NCBI GenBank assembly: GCA_902515195.1 | Contig: CABXTO010000002.1 | Coordinates: forward strand, 1-40,098 | DNA from: an uncultured Pelagibacteraceae bacterium | GTDB taxonomy: Bacteria > Pseudomonadota > Alphaproteobacteria > Pelagibacterales > Pelagibacteraceae | Direction of reading: 5' to 3' | DNA: 40,098 nucleotides | Part shown: in pieces, positions 10,945-20,009 of the stretch | Layout of the letters: every line of letters starts with the position of its first letter | Position numbering within the stretch: position 1 is the first letter of the stretch | The notes under the pieces: model-generated | The model's database searches: none | What the model was told of the DNA's origin: nothing | What the model saw: only the letters and a program-made list of their open reading frames with translations | Position numbers and translations under genes: made by a program

Positions 10945-10962
10945 TTATAATTGTTCTAAACT
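10945..10962. promoter_or_regulatory. Putative Irr/ICE operator upstream of rubrerythrin
   Basis: TTATAATTGTTCTAAACT; reverse complement AGTTTAGAACAATTATAA nearly identical to the site at 10462-10479; 1 nt upstream of a TTGACA -35. Confidence 0.6.
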
Positions 10963-10963
10963 G

Positions 10964-10991
10964 TTGACAATAAATTAGATATGATTATATT
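10964..10991 (+). promoter_or_regulatory. Sigma70-type promoter of the rubrerythrin operon
   Basis: TTGACA (10964-10969), 16-bp spacer, TATATT (10986-10991). Confidence 0.6.
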
Positions 10992-11017
10992 TATAAAAAT
11001 TAATTAAGGAGATACAA

Positions 11018-11434
11018 ATGTCATTAAAAGGAACAAAAACTGAAGAAAATTTAAAAGAAGCATTTGCTGGTGAAAGTCAAGCAAACAGAAGATATCTATA
11101 TTTTGCTCAAAAAGCAGACATAGAAGGATATAACGACGTAGCTACAGTCTTTAGATCAACAGCAGAGGGAGAAACTGGTCATGCACATGGTCATTTAGAA
11201 TATTTAGAACAAGTTGGTGACCCTGCAACTGGAAAGCCGATTGGTGAAACCAAAGATAACTTAGCATCAGCTGTAGCTGGTGAGACGCATGAATATACTG
11301 ATATGTATCCAGGCATGGCTAAAACAGCTAGGGAAGAGGGTTTTGAAGAAATTGCTGATTGGTTTGAAACTTTAGCAAAAGCTGAAAAATCCCATGCAGG
11401 TAAATTTCAAAAAACTTTGGAATCTATCAGTTAA
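11018..11434 (+). CDS. Rubrerythrin
   Basis: Ferritin-like diiron motifs [56 protein letters not shown]. Confidence 0.93.
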   Translation: MSLKGTKTEENLKEAFAGESQANRRYLYFAQKADIEGYNDVATVFRSTAEGETGHAHGHLEYLEQVGDPATGKPIGETKDNLASAVAGETHEYTDMYPGMAKTAREEGFEEIADWFETLAKAEKSHAGKFQKTLESIS

Positions 11435-11443
11435 AAATATTAG

Positions 11444-11468
11444 TTAGTGGGTGTTTCTCACCCACTAA
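11444..11468 (+). other. Perfect 10-bp hairpin between rubrerythrin and the Fe-S protein gene
   Basis: TTAGTGGGTG-TTTCT-CACCCACTAA; not followed by a T tract on + strand. Confidence 0.7.
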
Positions 11469-11487
11469 AATAAATCTTTAAATTACT

Positions 11488-12819
11488 ATGAGCAAAGAAG
11501 GTAGTACAGAAGCACCTATTCGTCATCCAATAGATTTTGAACATCCAGATTTTTTAAATCTTGAAAAATTAGACTCTGAAATGAGAAGAGTATTTGATAT
11601 CTGTCATGGGTGCCGAAGATGTTTTAATCTTTGTGATTCATTTCCTAAATTATTCGATATGATTGACGACTCAAAAGATGAGAATGTAGAGAGTTTATCT
11701 AGCGATCAATTTGCTCCAGTAGTGGATGCATGCACATTATGTGATATGTGTTTTATGACTAAATGCCCATATGTACCACCACATGATTTCGATTTAGATT
11801 TTCCACATTTAATGTTGAGGTACAGAACAGCACAAAAAAAATTAGGTCAATTACCTTCTGTACCAAGACAATTAGCAGAAGTGGATAGGAATTCTAAAAT
11901 TGGTGTAATGTTCTCTAAATTCATTAATTGGGCATCTAATATAAAGAATGTACTAATTAGAAAAATATTAGAAATTATTGTAGGTATAGATATTAGAGTT
12001 CAATTACCAAAATATAATTCGGAGACGTTTTCTAATTTTTTTAAAAAAAATAAAGATAAAATTAAATTTGAAACAAAAAAAAATAATAGAAAAGTTGTTA
12101 TTTATACAACCTGTTTTGTAAATTTTAATAAAAAAAATACTGGGGTAGCCGCTTTAAAAGTTCTTAAAAAAAATGGGGTTGAGGTTCAAGAAGATTATCC
12201 AGGCTGTTGTGGAATGCCATTCTTGGAACAAGCAGATTTGCCAAAAGTAGTAGATCAAGCAAAAAAGGTTTCTCAAGGTTTGTTGGAATGGGTTAATAAA
12301 GGTTATAAAGTAGTTACACTTACAGCTAGTTGTGGTCTTATGCTAAAATTTGAATGGCCGTTATTATTACCTAACAATGAAAATATAAAAAAATTGTCAA
12401 AGAATGTAATGGATATTGATGAATATGTGGTGGATATAGCTAAAAATGAGGGATTAGTTGATGGTATGACCGAAATTGACGGAGGAGTCACAGTACACCA
12501 TGCGTGTCATGCTAGAGCTCAAAATATGGGTATTAAAGCCAGGGATATGCTTAAATTAATACCTAATGCTAAAATAGATGTAGTTGAAAGATGTGCCGGT
12601 CATGGTGGAACTTTTGGCGTAATGAAAGAAACTCATGACTTAGCAATAAAAGTTGGTAAGCCAACAGTTAGACAAATAAAAGCTAAAAAAAATAAATATA
12701 TGGCTTCAGATTGTCCTTTAGCAGGTAAACATTTAAAGCAGCTAGAAATTGATACAAATATTTCTAATGATGAGGCAGTACATCCTATAGAACTTATTGC
12801 TAAAAGTTATAGAATTTAA
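11488..12819 (+). CDS. (Fe-S)-binding protein, heterodisulfide reductase/GlpC-like
   Basis: CHGCRRCFNLC and CTLCDMCFMTKCPYVPP clusters; two CCG-type domains (PGCCGMPF, RCAGHGGTFG). Confidence 0.85.
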   Translation: MSKEGSTEAPIRHPIDFEHPDFLNLEKLDSEMRRVFDICHGCRRCFNLCDSFPKLFDMIDDSKDENVESLSSDQFAPVVDACTLCDMCFMTKCPYVPPHDFDLDFPHLMLRYRTAQKKLGQLPSVPRQLAEVDRNSKIGVMFSKFINWASNIKNVLIRKILEIIVGIDIRVQLPKYNSETFSNFFKKNKDKIKFETKKNNRKVVIYTTCFVNFNKKNTGVAALKVLKKNGVEVQEDYPGCCGMPFLEQADLPKVVDQAKKVSQGLLEWVNKGYKVVTLTASCGLMLKFEWPLLLPNNENIKKLSKNVMDIDEYVVDIAKNEGLVDGMTEIDGGVTVHHACHARAQNMGIKARDMLKLIPNAKIDVVERCAGHGGTFGVMKETHDLAIKVGKPTVRQIKAKKNKYMASDCPLAGKHLKQLEIDTNISNDEAVHPIELIAKSYRI

Positions 12820-12821
12820 AA

Positions 12822-13415
12822 ATGCCAAAAAATAAAAGAGAAATAGACAAAAAAGATATTATGCCTTTAGATGTTTATTCGAAGCAAAGAAAAGAATTAA
12901 GAAAAAATATTGTTGAGTTTAAAAAAGATAGAAGGGTTGCTTTAGGCCCTTATGCAACTTTCTATTTTGAAAGTTATGAAACTATGTTAGCTCAAGTTCA
13001 AGAAATGCTCTACATCGAAAAAGGTGGCGAAGATCAATTAAATGATGAATTAACAGCTTACAATCCCCTTGTCCCAAATGGAAAAGAGTTAACAGCAACT
13101 TTAATGTTCGAAATAGATAATCCCGTATCAAGAGCTGCTTTTCTAGGTAAAGTTGGTGGAATTGAAGAAAAAGTTTTTATGAAAATTGACAAAGAAATTT
13201 TGAAGGCAATACCAGAGGAAGATGTTGATAGAACCTCAGCTGAGGGTAAGGCTTCATCTGTTCAGTTTATTCATTTCAAATTTAATGATCAACAAATAGA
13301 AAAATTCAAATCTGGCTCAACTGAAATTAAGCTTGGAATAGATCACAGTGAATATTCTCATACTACAAAATTAAATGATTCGACAATCAGATCTTTATCA
13401 GCTGATTTTAATTAA
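12822..13415 (+). CDS. DUF3501-family protein
   Basis: Basic start then YSKQRKELRKNIVEFKKDRRVALGPYATFYFESYETMLAQVQEML; conserved partner of rubrerythrin/Fe-S protein genes. Confidence 0.75.
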   Translation: MPKNKREIDKKDIMPLDVYSKQRKELRKNIVEFKKDRRVALGPYATFYFESYETMLAQVQEMLYIEKGGEDQLNDELTAYNPLVPNGKELTATLMFEIDNPVSRAAFLGKVGGIEEKVFMKIDKEILKAIPEEDVDRTSAEGKASSVQFIHFKFNDQQIEKFKSGSTEIKLGIDHSEYSHTTKLNDSTIRSLSADFN

Positions 13416-13866
13416 TTGAGCCCCAAACATTGTTTGTTTTAATCCAGCCTTTAAAATTATCAGATTTAATTTTACACCAGTTCCCCTCACACTTTTGAAG
13501 AGTTAAAACTCTACCCTTTCTGATTTTTGCTATTGGCTTAGAAAAATTAGATGGTTTTTTAAATAATATTTTATCTGTGAGTGGAATAATAGAGTTTGTA
13601 GGTTTTAATTGAGATCTATGTATCCATCCACTGTTATTCTTTAAATCAATAATTCTTCTCCAATTTTCTTTTTTATCTATTTGTTTTATCGGTAAATTAA
13701 TTTTTTTATAAATGAATTTAACAGGAGACTCAAAACTTGGACCATATCTCACATTAACTTTATCTTTTTTTAATGATAAAAAAACATCATTAGCATTTGC
13801 TGTAGAAAATAAAATTATTGTAATCAAAAAAAAAAATATATTTTTTATTTTCATTTGCACATACAT
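13408..13866 (-). CDS. SH3-like domain protein with signal peptide
   Basis: Hydrophobic N-terminus; KDKVNVRYGPSFESPV and WCKIKSDNFKGWI SH3-type repeats. Confidence 0.75.
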   Translation of the reverse strand: MYVQMKIKNIFFFLITIILFSTANANDVFLSLKKDKVNVRYGPSFESPVKFIYKKINLPIKQIDKKENWRRIIDLKNNSGWIHRSQLKPTNSIIPLTDKILFKKPSNFSKPIAKIRKGRVLTLQKCEGNWCKIKSDNFKGWIKTNNVWGSIN

Positions 13867-14606
13867 TCTTTTTGTTTCTTTATTTTTACTTTTCTAAAAT
13901 TTAAATTTAATAAATCAATTATTAAAATTAAACTATTTAAATCTTTTCCTATATTTAAAATATGTTTTAAAACTTCATTGGCTTGAATTGCACCAATTAT
14001 GCCTGCAACAGTTCCTAATACTCCCTCATACTCACAATTAAGTGCATCATCCAAAATCTCATCTTCTTGAAAGAAGCATCTTAAACATGGTGTATTATTA
14101 TTTTTAAAATTGAAAGTAAAAACATGACCATCAAATTTACTTATTGCTCCTGTTACAAGAAATTTTTTTAATTTAATACAAGCATCGTTAACTAAGAATT
14201 TAGTTTTGAAATTATCTGATCCATCAATCACATAATCATACTTTTTAATAATTCTATTATAGTTTGTTTCATTTAATTTAGTTTTGTAAGTATTTATTTT
14301 AGTTTTAGGATTTATTTGTTTTAATTTCTTATATGCTGCTTTAACTTTGTGTTTTTTCAAATCTTTGATGTCATACAAAGTTTGTCTATGTATATTTGAT
14401 AGATCAACTTTATCCTGGTCAACAATTCCTAAAAGCCCGACACCTGCTCTTATTAAAAATTCTGCAACAGGGCAACCTAACCCTCCCATACCTATTATCA
14501 AAACTTTTGATTGAATAATCTTTTTTTGTCCTAAAATACCAATATCTTTAATAATAATTTGTCGAGAAAATTTTTCAACTTGGTTTTTATCTAATTTTAA
14601 GTTCAT
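13851..14606 (-). CDS. moeB: ThiF/MoeB/HesA-family adenylyltransferase
   Basis: KVLIIGMGGLGCPVAEFLIRAGVG nucleotide-binding motif; DVIDGSDNFKTKFLVNDAC-like region; CLRCFFQ. Confidence 0.8.
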   Translation of the reverse strand: MNLKLDKNQVEKFSRQIIIKDIGILGQKKIIQSKVLIIGMGGLGCPVAEFLIRAGVGLLGIVDQDKVDLSNIHRQTLYDIKDLKKHKVKAAYKKLKQINPKTKINTYKTKLNETNYNRIIKKYDYVIDGSDNFKTKFLVNDACIKLKKFLVTGAISKFDGHVFTFNFKNNNTPCLRCFFQEDEILDDALNCEYEGVLGTVAGIIGAIQANEVLKHILNIGKDLNSLILIIDLLNLNFRKVKIKKQKECMCK

Positions 14607-15043
14607 TTACCTGTTGAGCCAAAGCCACCTTTTCCTCTAATAGTTTCAGGTAAATCTTTAGTCTCTTCAAATTTCATTTTAACAACAGGTGTTAAAATCA
14701 TTTGAGCAATTCTATCACCACTATTTATATTGAAGTCAGCCTCTCCATGATTAAAAATAATAACTTTAATTTCACCTCTGTAGTCACTATCGACAGTACC
14801 AGGAGTATTGAGTACAGTAATATTATTTTTAGCCGCTAGCCCTGATCTAGGTCTAATTTGAATTTCATAATCATTTGAAAAAGCTACAGATAATCCAGTT
14901 GGAATTAAAAATGAAGTTTTAGGTTTAATATTTATTGGTGCTTTTATAAAGGCTCTTAAATCTACTCCAGACGCACCATCAGTTTCATATTCAGGTAATT
15001 TTACGGCAGGATCTAATTTTTTTATTAATACTTTAACCATCAA
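14603..15043 (-). CDS. dut: dUTP diphosphatase
   Basis: GASGVDLRA, RPRSGLAAKN, NTPGTVDSDYRGEIKVI, GDRIAQMIL, RGKGGFGSTG. Confidence 0.96.
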   Translation of the reverse strand: MMVKVLIKKLDPAVKLPEYETDGASGVDLRAFIKAPINIKPKTSFLIPTGLSVAFSNDYEIQIRPRSGLAAKNNITVLNTPGTVDSDYRGEIKVIIFNHGEADFNINSGDRIAQMILTPVVKMKFEETKDLPETIRGKGGFGSTGK

Positions 15044-16272
15044 TTAATATGAGAAACAATTCTATCTACAATTTCTTCTGATATTTCCGATTTTTTTTTA
15101 AATGAAAGTTTCTCTTTTTTATCTTTTGAGTTTTTAAAATAAATGGTGACTTCATTAAAATCAGACCCAAAACCTGAATCTTTTTTAGATACATCATTCC
15201 CAATAATCCAGTCACAATTTTTATCTGTTAATTTTGCAAGAGCATTTTTGTCTAAATTATTTGTCTCAGCTGCAAATCCAATAACCAACTTTGGTCTCAT
15301 AGAGTTATGGTTAGAAACAAAATTTAAAATATCAATATTTTTTTCTAGTTCTAAAGTAAGATTATTTTGTTTTTTGATTTTTTCTTGATTTCTTTTATTT
15401 AATTTAAAATCAGCAACTGCTGCCGAAAATATAGCTATATCCGTTGGAAGATTTTGTTGGGTAGCTTTGAACATTTCCTCAGCAGTTTCAACTTTGATAA
15501 GTTTTATTTCTTTATTGATAGTTAAATTAGTTGGTCCAGATATTAAAGTTGTATCAAAACCTCTTTCGCATAAAGATTTTGCTATTTCGTATCCTTGCTT
15601 ACCACTAGATTTATTTGAAATAAATCTTACAGGATCAATGTATTCATTAGTAGGACCTGCTGTTACAAGAGCTTTTATTTTCTTATTACCAATTTTTTTG
15701 GATAAAAATTTTCTAATTTCCTCAAAAATTTTTTGAGGATCTGCCATTTTTCCTTCACCATATTCACCACAAGCCATATCACCGATTTCTGGTCCTATTA
15801 GTTTGTAGCCATAATTTTTTAAATTTTTTACATTATTTTGTGTAGATTTGTGTTCCCACATTCTAACATTCATTGCTGGAGCTAAAAATATTTTTTTATT
15901 CGATGCAAGAATTACAGTTGTAGCCAAATCCTCTGATAAACCCTGACTAAGTTTAGCAATTGTATTAGCAGTTGCTGGGGCGACTATAATAACATCTGCC
16001 CATCTAGAGAGAGAAATATGATCCATTTCAGTTTCATTTTCTAAATTAAAAAGGTCATCATAAACTTTACCTTGTGATAAAGATGAGACAGATAAAGGTG
16101 TTACAAATTCTTTTGCACTTTTCGTTAAAATAGTTTTTATTTTAGCATTATTTTTTTTAAATAACCTAATTGTTTCAAGACTTTTATAGGCTGAAATTCC
16201 ACCACAAATAATAAATAAAACTTTTTTGTTTGCTAAATTTTTCATCGCTAAATTAAAATACCAATAGACCAA
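15040..16272 (-). CDS. coaBC: Bifunctional phosphopantothenoylcysteine decarboxylase/phosphopantothenate-cysteine ligase
   Basis: APAMNVRMWEH; VTAGPTNEYIDPVRFISNKSSGKQGYEIA. Start probably internal (MKNLANKKVLFIICGG). Confidence 0.94.
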   Translation of the reverse strand: MVYWYFNLAMKNLANKKVLFIICGGISAYKSLETIRLFKKNNAKIKTILTKSAKEFVTPLSVSSLSQGKVYDDLFNLENETEMDHISLSRWADVIIVAPATANTIAKLSQGLSEDLATTVILASNKKIFLAPAMNVRMWEHKSTQNNVKNLKNYGYKLIGPEIGDMACGEYGEGKMADPQKIFEEIRKFLSKKIGNKKIKALVTAGPTNEYIDPVRFISNKSSGKQGYEIAKSLCERGFDTTLISGPTNLTINKEIKLIKVETAEEMFKATQQNLPTDIAIFSAAVADFKLNKRNQEKIKKQNNLTLELEKNIDILNFVSNHNSMRPKLVIGFAAETNNLDKNALAKLTDKNCDWIIGNDVSKKDSGFGSDFNEVTIYFKNSKDKKEKLSFKKKSEISEEIVDRIVSHIN

Positions 16273-17833
16273 AAATTACAAGGATTAAAAAACCAATAAT
16301 AGATTGGTTTCTAAAGGTAATCATTTCCGATCTTTTAGTATTTAAAGCTGTATAAGAATTTGAGTTTTGAGGAATTTTACCACTTGCTAAATAAGTCAGA
16401 GCTTGATTTGCTTTATCCATTATTTCAGGAAATTCAGGTAGTCGCTTGATCACCTCAGAAGTATTTTGAAGTGTTTCATTTAAAGTTGTCATTGGATCTT
16501 TTGTTTCTTTTAACCAGTTTTCAAGGACAGGTTTTGATGTAGTCCAAATATTTGTATTAGGGTTTAATTTTCTAGCAACACCCTCAACCACTACCATTGT
16601 TTTTTGTAACATAAGAAGTTGAGGTTGTGTTTGCATATTAAACTTTTCAGTAACATCAAAAAGCTGTTTTAAAAGTTTCCCCCCAGAAATGTCTTTCACA
16701 GCTTGTCCAAAAATGGGTTCACCAATTGATCTTAGTGCTTGAGCTAAATCATCAATTGGAACTTCTTTTGGAACTAAGCCTGCTATTAAATGCACTTCAG
16801 CAACTTTTCTATAATCTCTTTGAATAAATCCGAATAATATTTCTGCTAAAAATCTTTTACTCATTTTATCTAATCTTCCCATTATTCCAAAATCAATCGG
16901 AACAATATGACCGTTATTATCGACAAATATGTTACCCTGATGCATATCAGCATGGAAAAAACCATCTCTTACAGCATGTCTTAAAAAATTTTGAATTATA
17001 TCTTCTGCAATTCTTTCCGTATTAAAATTTTTTTTTTTCAATTCTTCTGTTTCTCTAATTGAAACACCATCAATCCAATCAAGTGTCATTACATTTTCAT
17101 TTGTAAAATTCCAATAGATTTGTGGTACTCTAAATCCAACATCATTTTTAGTATTTTCTGCATATTCGTTTGCAGCTGCTGCTTCAAACCTAAGATCCAT
17201 TTCAAGATTTGTTATTTCCTTTAATAAAAAAACAACCTCTACTAGCTTAAGTCTTTTGGTTTTTTTAATTAAAGACTCAACAAAGAAGGCAAAAAGCATC
17301 ATAGCATCTATTTCTTCATTAAATATTTTTTTAATATTGGGTCGTAAAATTTTAATTGCAACATCTTTAATAGTTCCGTTATCATTTATCTGAGCTTTAT
17401 GAACTTGAGCTATGGAAGCTGCCGCCACTGGTTCGCTTAAATTTATTATGGAGTTGTATGTTTCATCACCAAGATCATTTTTAATTATTTCTTTTGCTTG
17501 AACTAGAGAAAAAGGCGGAAGTTTATCTTGAAGATTTTCAAGTTTTTTTGATAGTTCATCTCCAATAATATCTGGTCTTGTCGCTAAAAATTGACCAAGT
17601 TTAATGAAGGTGGTTCCCATTGACTCTAATGAGCTTGATAATCTTTCACCTTCATCTTTATTCATATCTATTTTTTGTTGAGGAGAAAAAGAAAATGCTA
17701 GAATTTTAAATAAAATTTTAATTAAAATTGGTGGCTCCTGAAATTTTGAGGTTATTTCCAATATATCTGATTTCGCTATTTTTCTTCCTAATTGAAATAA
17801 AATGATAAATTTTTTTATCATTAAATTTTCCAC
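16253..17833 (-). CDS. ubiB: UbiB/ABC1 atypical kinase, ubiquinone biosynthesis
   Basis: GTTFIKLGQFLATRPDIIG, AAASIAQVH, FFHADMHQGNIFVD; C-terminal hydrophobic segment. Confidence 0.95.
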   Translation of the reverse strand: MENLMIKKFIILFQLGRKIAKSDILEITSKFQEPPILIKILFKILAFSFSPQQKIDMNKDEGERLSSSLESMGTTFIKLGQFLATRPDIIGDELSKKLENLQDKLPPFSLVQAKEIIKNDLGDETYNSIINLSEPVAAASIAQVHKAQINDNGTIKDVAIKILRPNIKKIFNEEIDAMMLFAFFVESLIKKTKRLKLVEVVFLLKEITNLEMDLRFEAAAANEYAENTKNDVGFRVPQIYWNFTNENVMTLDWIDGVSIRETEELKKKNFNTERIAEDIIQNFLRHAVRDGFFHADMHQGNIFVDNNGHIVPIDFGIMGRLDKMSKRFLAEILFGFIQRDYRKVAEVHLIAGLVPKEVPIDDLAQALRSIGEPIFGQAVKDISGGKLLKQLFDVTEKFNMQTQPQLLMLQKTMVVVEGVARKLNPNTNIWTTSKPVLENWLKETKDPMTTLNETLQNTSEVIKRLPEFPEIMDKANQALTYLASGKIPQNSNSYTALNTKRSEMITFRNQSIIGFLILVIFGLLVF

Positions 17834-18525
17834 CCACTATGAATAGACACTATTCCACCTGATAAATTTCTATAACTGCATTTTTTAAAATCATTATTTT
17901 CCATTAATTCAATTAATTGATCTTGATTAACGAAGTTTTCAATACTCTTAATAAGGTATTCATAAGGCTCTTTTTCACCAACTACTAATTTACCTATAGA
18001 TGGAATAAGTTTTGAATAATTTTTATAAACAACATCTAATCCTGGGTTTTGTATTTTTGAAAATTCAAGGCATAGGAAACGACCTCCAGACTTCAAAATA
18101 CGATATGCTTCTCTTAAAGTTTTATTTAAATTTTTTGTATTTCTTAAACCAAAACTAATAGTATAAAAATCAAATGAATTGTCTGCTACTGGAAGTTTTT
18201 CTGCTGGTGCCGTTACCCAGTTTATATTTTTAAACTTGTTTAATTTTTCTTGGCCTTTCTTAAGCATTGATGAATTTGGGTCAACACAAGTTATTTGAGA
18301 ATCTTTATTTGTATATTTTAAAAAAATTTTTGCTATATCACCAGTACCACATGCCACATCAATTAATTTTTGGCTAGGAGAAGGATTCATCATATTTAAC
18401 AAATTTTTTTTCCACAAACGATGAATACCTAATGACATAAAGTCATTCATTAAATCATATTTATCATAAACTTGATCAAACACATTTTTCACTAGTCCTT
18501 TTTTATTTTGTAGATATTGTTGCAT
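17821..18525 (-). CDS. ubiE: Ubiquinone/menaquinone biosynthesis C-methyltransferase
   Basis: VFDQVYDKYDLMNDFMSLGIHRLWK; DVACGTGDIA; SFGLRN; LCLEFSKI. Confidence 0.95.
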   Translation of the reverse strand: MQQYLQNKKGLVKNVFDQVYDKYDLMNDFMSLGIHRLWKKNLLNMMNPSPSQKLIDVACGTGDIAKIFLKYTNKDSQITCVDPNSSMLKKGQEKLNKFKNINWVTAPAEKLPVADNSFDFYTISFGLRNTKNLNKTLREAYRILKSGGRFLCLEFSKIQNPGLDVVYKNYSKLIPSIGKLVVGEKEPYEYLIKSIENFVNQDQLIELMENNDFKKCSYRNLSGGIVSIHSGWKI

Positions 18526-18558
18526 AAAAATAAATATATATATTGAATATAGTAATAA

Positions 18559-19425
18559 ATGCCAGAATTACCAGAAGTAGAAGTAGTAAGACAGTCATTA
18601 AACAAAAAGATCAAACAAAAAAAGGTAAAAAAAGTAATAATACGAAACCCTAATTTAAGAACTAAGATACCATCTAATTTTAAAAATTTTCTCGAGAATC
18701 AAAAAATAATAAAAGTCGAAAGATTTTCAAAATATCTTATTATTTATTTGTCCAATAAAGGTTGTTGTTTACTTCATCTCGGAATGTCTGGAACGGTCCA
18801 TATAGTTACTAATTTAAAAAAAAAAAATTTTACTAATACTAGTTTTTATAATTCTCCAATTTTACCAAAAAAACATAATCATGTAGAAATTATTTTTAGT
18901 AATTTTAAAGTTGTTTATAATGATCCAAGAAGATTTGGTTTTTTTGAAATTATTCTTGACTCTGAATCCTTAAAAAAAAGATTTTCTCACTTGGGGCCAG
19001 AGCCATTCCAAAAAAAATTTAATCTCGATTATATTTACTCATTTTTTAAGAATAAGAAAAAAAATATTAAGAATTTTTTATTAGATCAAAAATTTGTTTC
19101 AGGAATTGGCAACATCTATGCTAGCGAAATATTATTCTTTAGTAAAATTAATCCAATCAAAGAAGCAGGTTTATTAAAAAAGATTGAATGTAAAAAAATT
19201 ATTTTTTTTTCAAAAAAAGTTTTATTAAATGCAACTAAAAAAGGTGGATCTAGTATAAAAGATTTTAAAAATATATTAGGTAAGAAGGGAAGTTTTCAAA
19301 AAGATTTTAAAGTTTACGAAAGAGAAGGATTAAAATGTAAAACGTCCAATTGTGGGGGAATTATTGAAAAAAAAAATATTTCTAATAGGTCAACTTTTTT
19401 TTGTAATTCTTGCCAAAAATTATGA
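18559..19425 (+). CDS. mutM: Formamidopyrimidine-DNA glycosylase
   Basis: MPELPEVEVVRQSL; HLGMSG; DPRRFGF; GIGNIYASEILF; C-terminal zinc finger CKTSNC...FFCNSCQ. Confidence 0.96.
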   Translation: MPELPEVEVVRQSLNKKIKQKKVKKVIIRNPNLRTKIPSNFKNFLENQKIIKVERFSKYLIIYLSNKGCCLLHLGMSGTVHIVTNLKKKNFTNTSFYNSPILPKKHNHVEIIFSNFKVVYNDPRRFGFFEIILDSESLKKRFSHLGPEPFQKKFNLDYIYSFFKNKKKNIKNFLLDQKFVSGIGNIYASEILFFSKINPIKEAGLLKKIECKKIIFFSKKVLLNATKKGGSSIKDFKNILGKKGSFQKDFKVYEREGLKCKTSNCGGIIEKKNISNRSTFFCNSCQKL

Positions 19426-19472
19426 ATTATTTGATTGACCAATAGAAGTTCTCAAGCTATATACCCGCGCAT

Positions 19473-19733
19473 ATGGCCAATACTAAATCTGCAATTAAAA
19501 GAATAAGAAGAATTACAAAACAAACTTCTGTAAATAAAGCAAGAAAAAGCAGATATAAGAATGCATTAAAGAAAATGAACGTATTAATTGAAGATAAAAA
19601 TAAAAAAGAGGCTTTAAAATTCTTACCTAAGTTGAATTCAGAGCTGATGAAGATTGCTAAGACGGGGATAGTAAAAAAACAAAACGCTTCAAGAAACGTA
19701 TCAAGAATTACAAAAAAAATTGCATCATTATAG
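19473..19733 (+). CDS. rpsT: 30S ribosomal protein S20
   Basis: MANTKSAIKRIRRITKQTSVNKARKSRYKNALKKM. Confidence 0.96.
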   Translation: MANTKSAIKRIRRITKQTSVNKARKSRYKNALKKMNVLIEDKNKKEALKFLPKLNSELMKIAKTGIVKKQNASRNVSRITKKIASL

Positions 19734-19910
19734 TTTAATATAGCGTTAGTTGATTCAACTTAAAGCATACGCAGTATGTATGATCTTAAAAATAAACTTC
19801 ACAATATTTAGATTTAGTAAACTAACCAACATAATTTTTTCAATCTCAAATTTTATTTATTAAAATGTAAAAAAAATTTTCAAAAGAAAACTTTTTTACT
19901 TTTAAAATAT

Positions 19911-19919
19911 TTTTACACA
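19911..19919 (+). promoter_or_regulatory. Single DnaA-box-like 9-mer upstream of dnaA
   Basis: TTTTACACA fits relaxed TTWTNCACA. Confidence 0.35.
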
Positions 19920-20009
19920 ATCCTAGATTTAATATTTTTTTATTTATTTAAAATTAATTGTTGCAATAAGTTCATTAAGGTTCTAACTGGAGTCTCCCCA
20001 AGTTAAATT

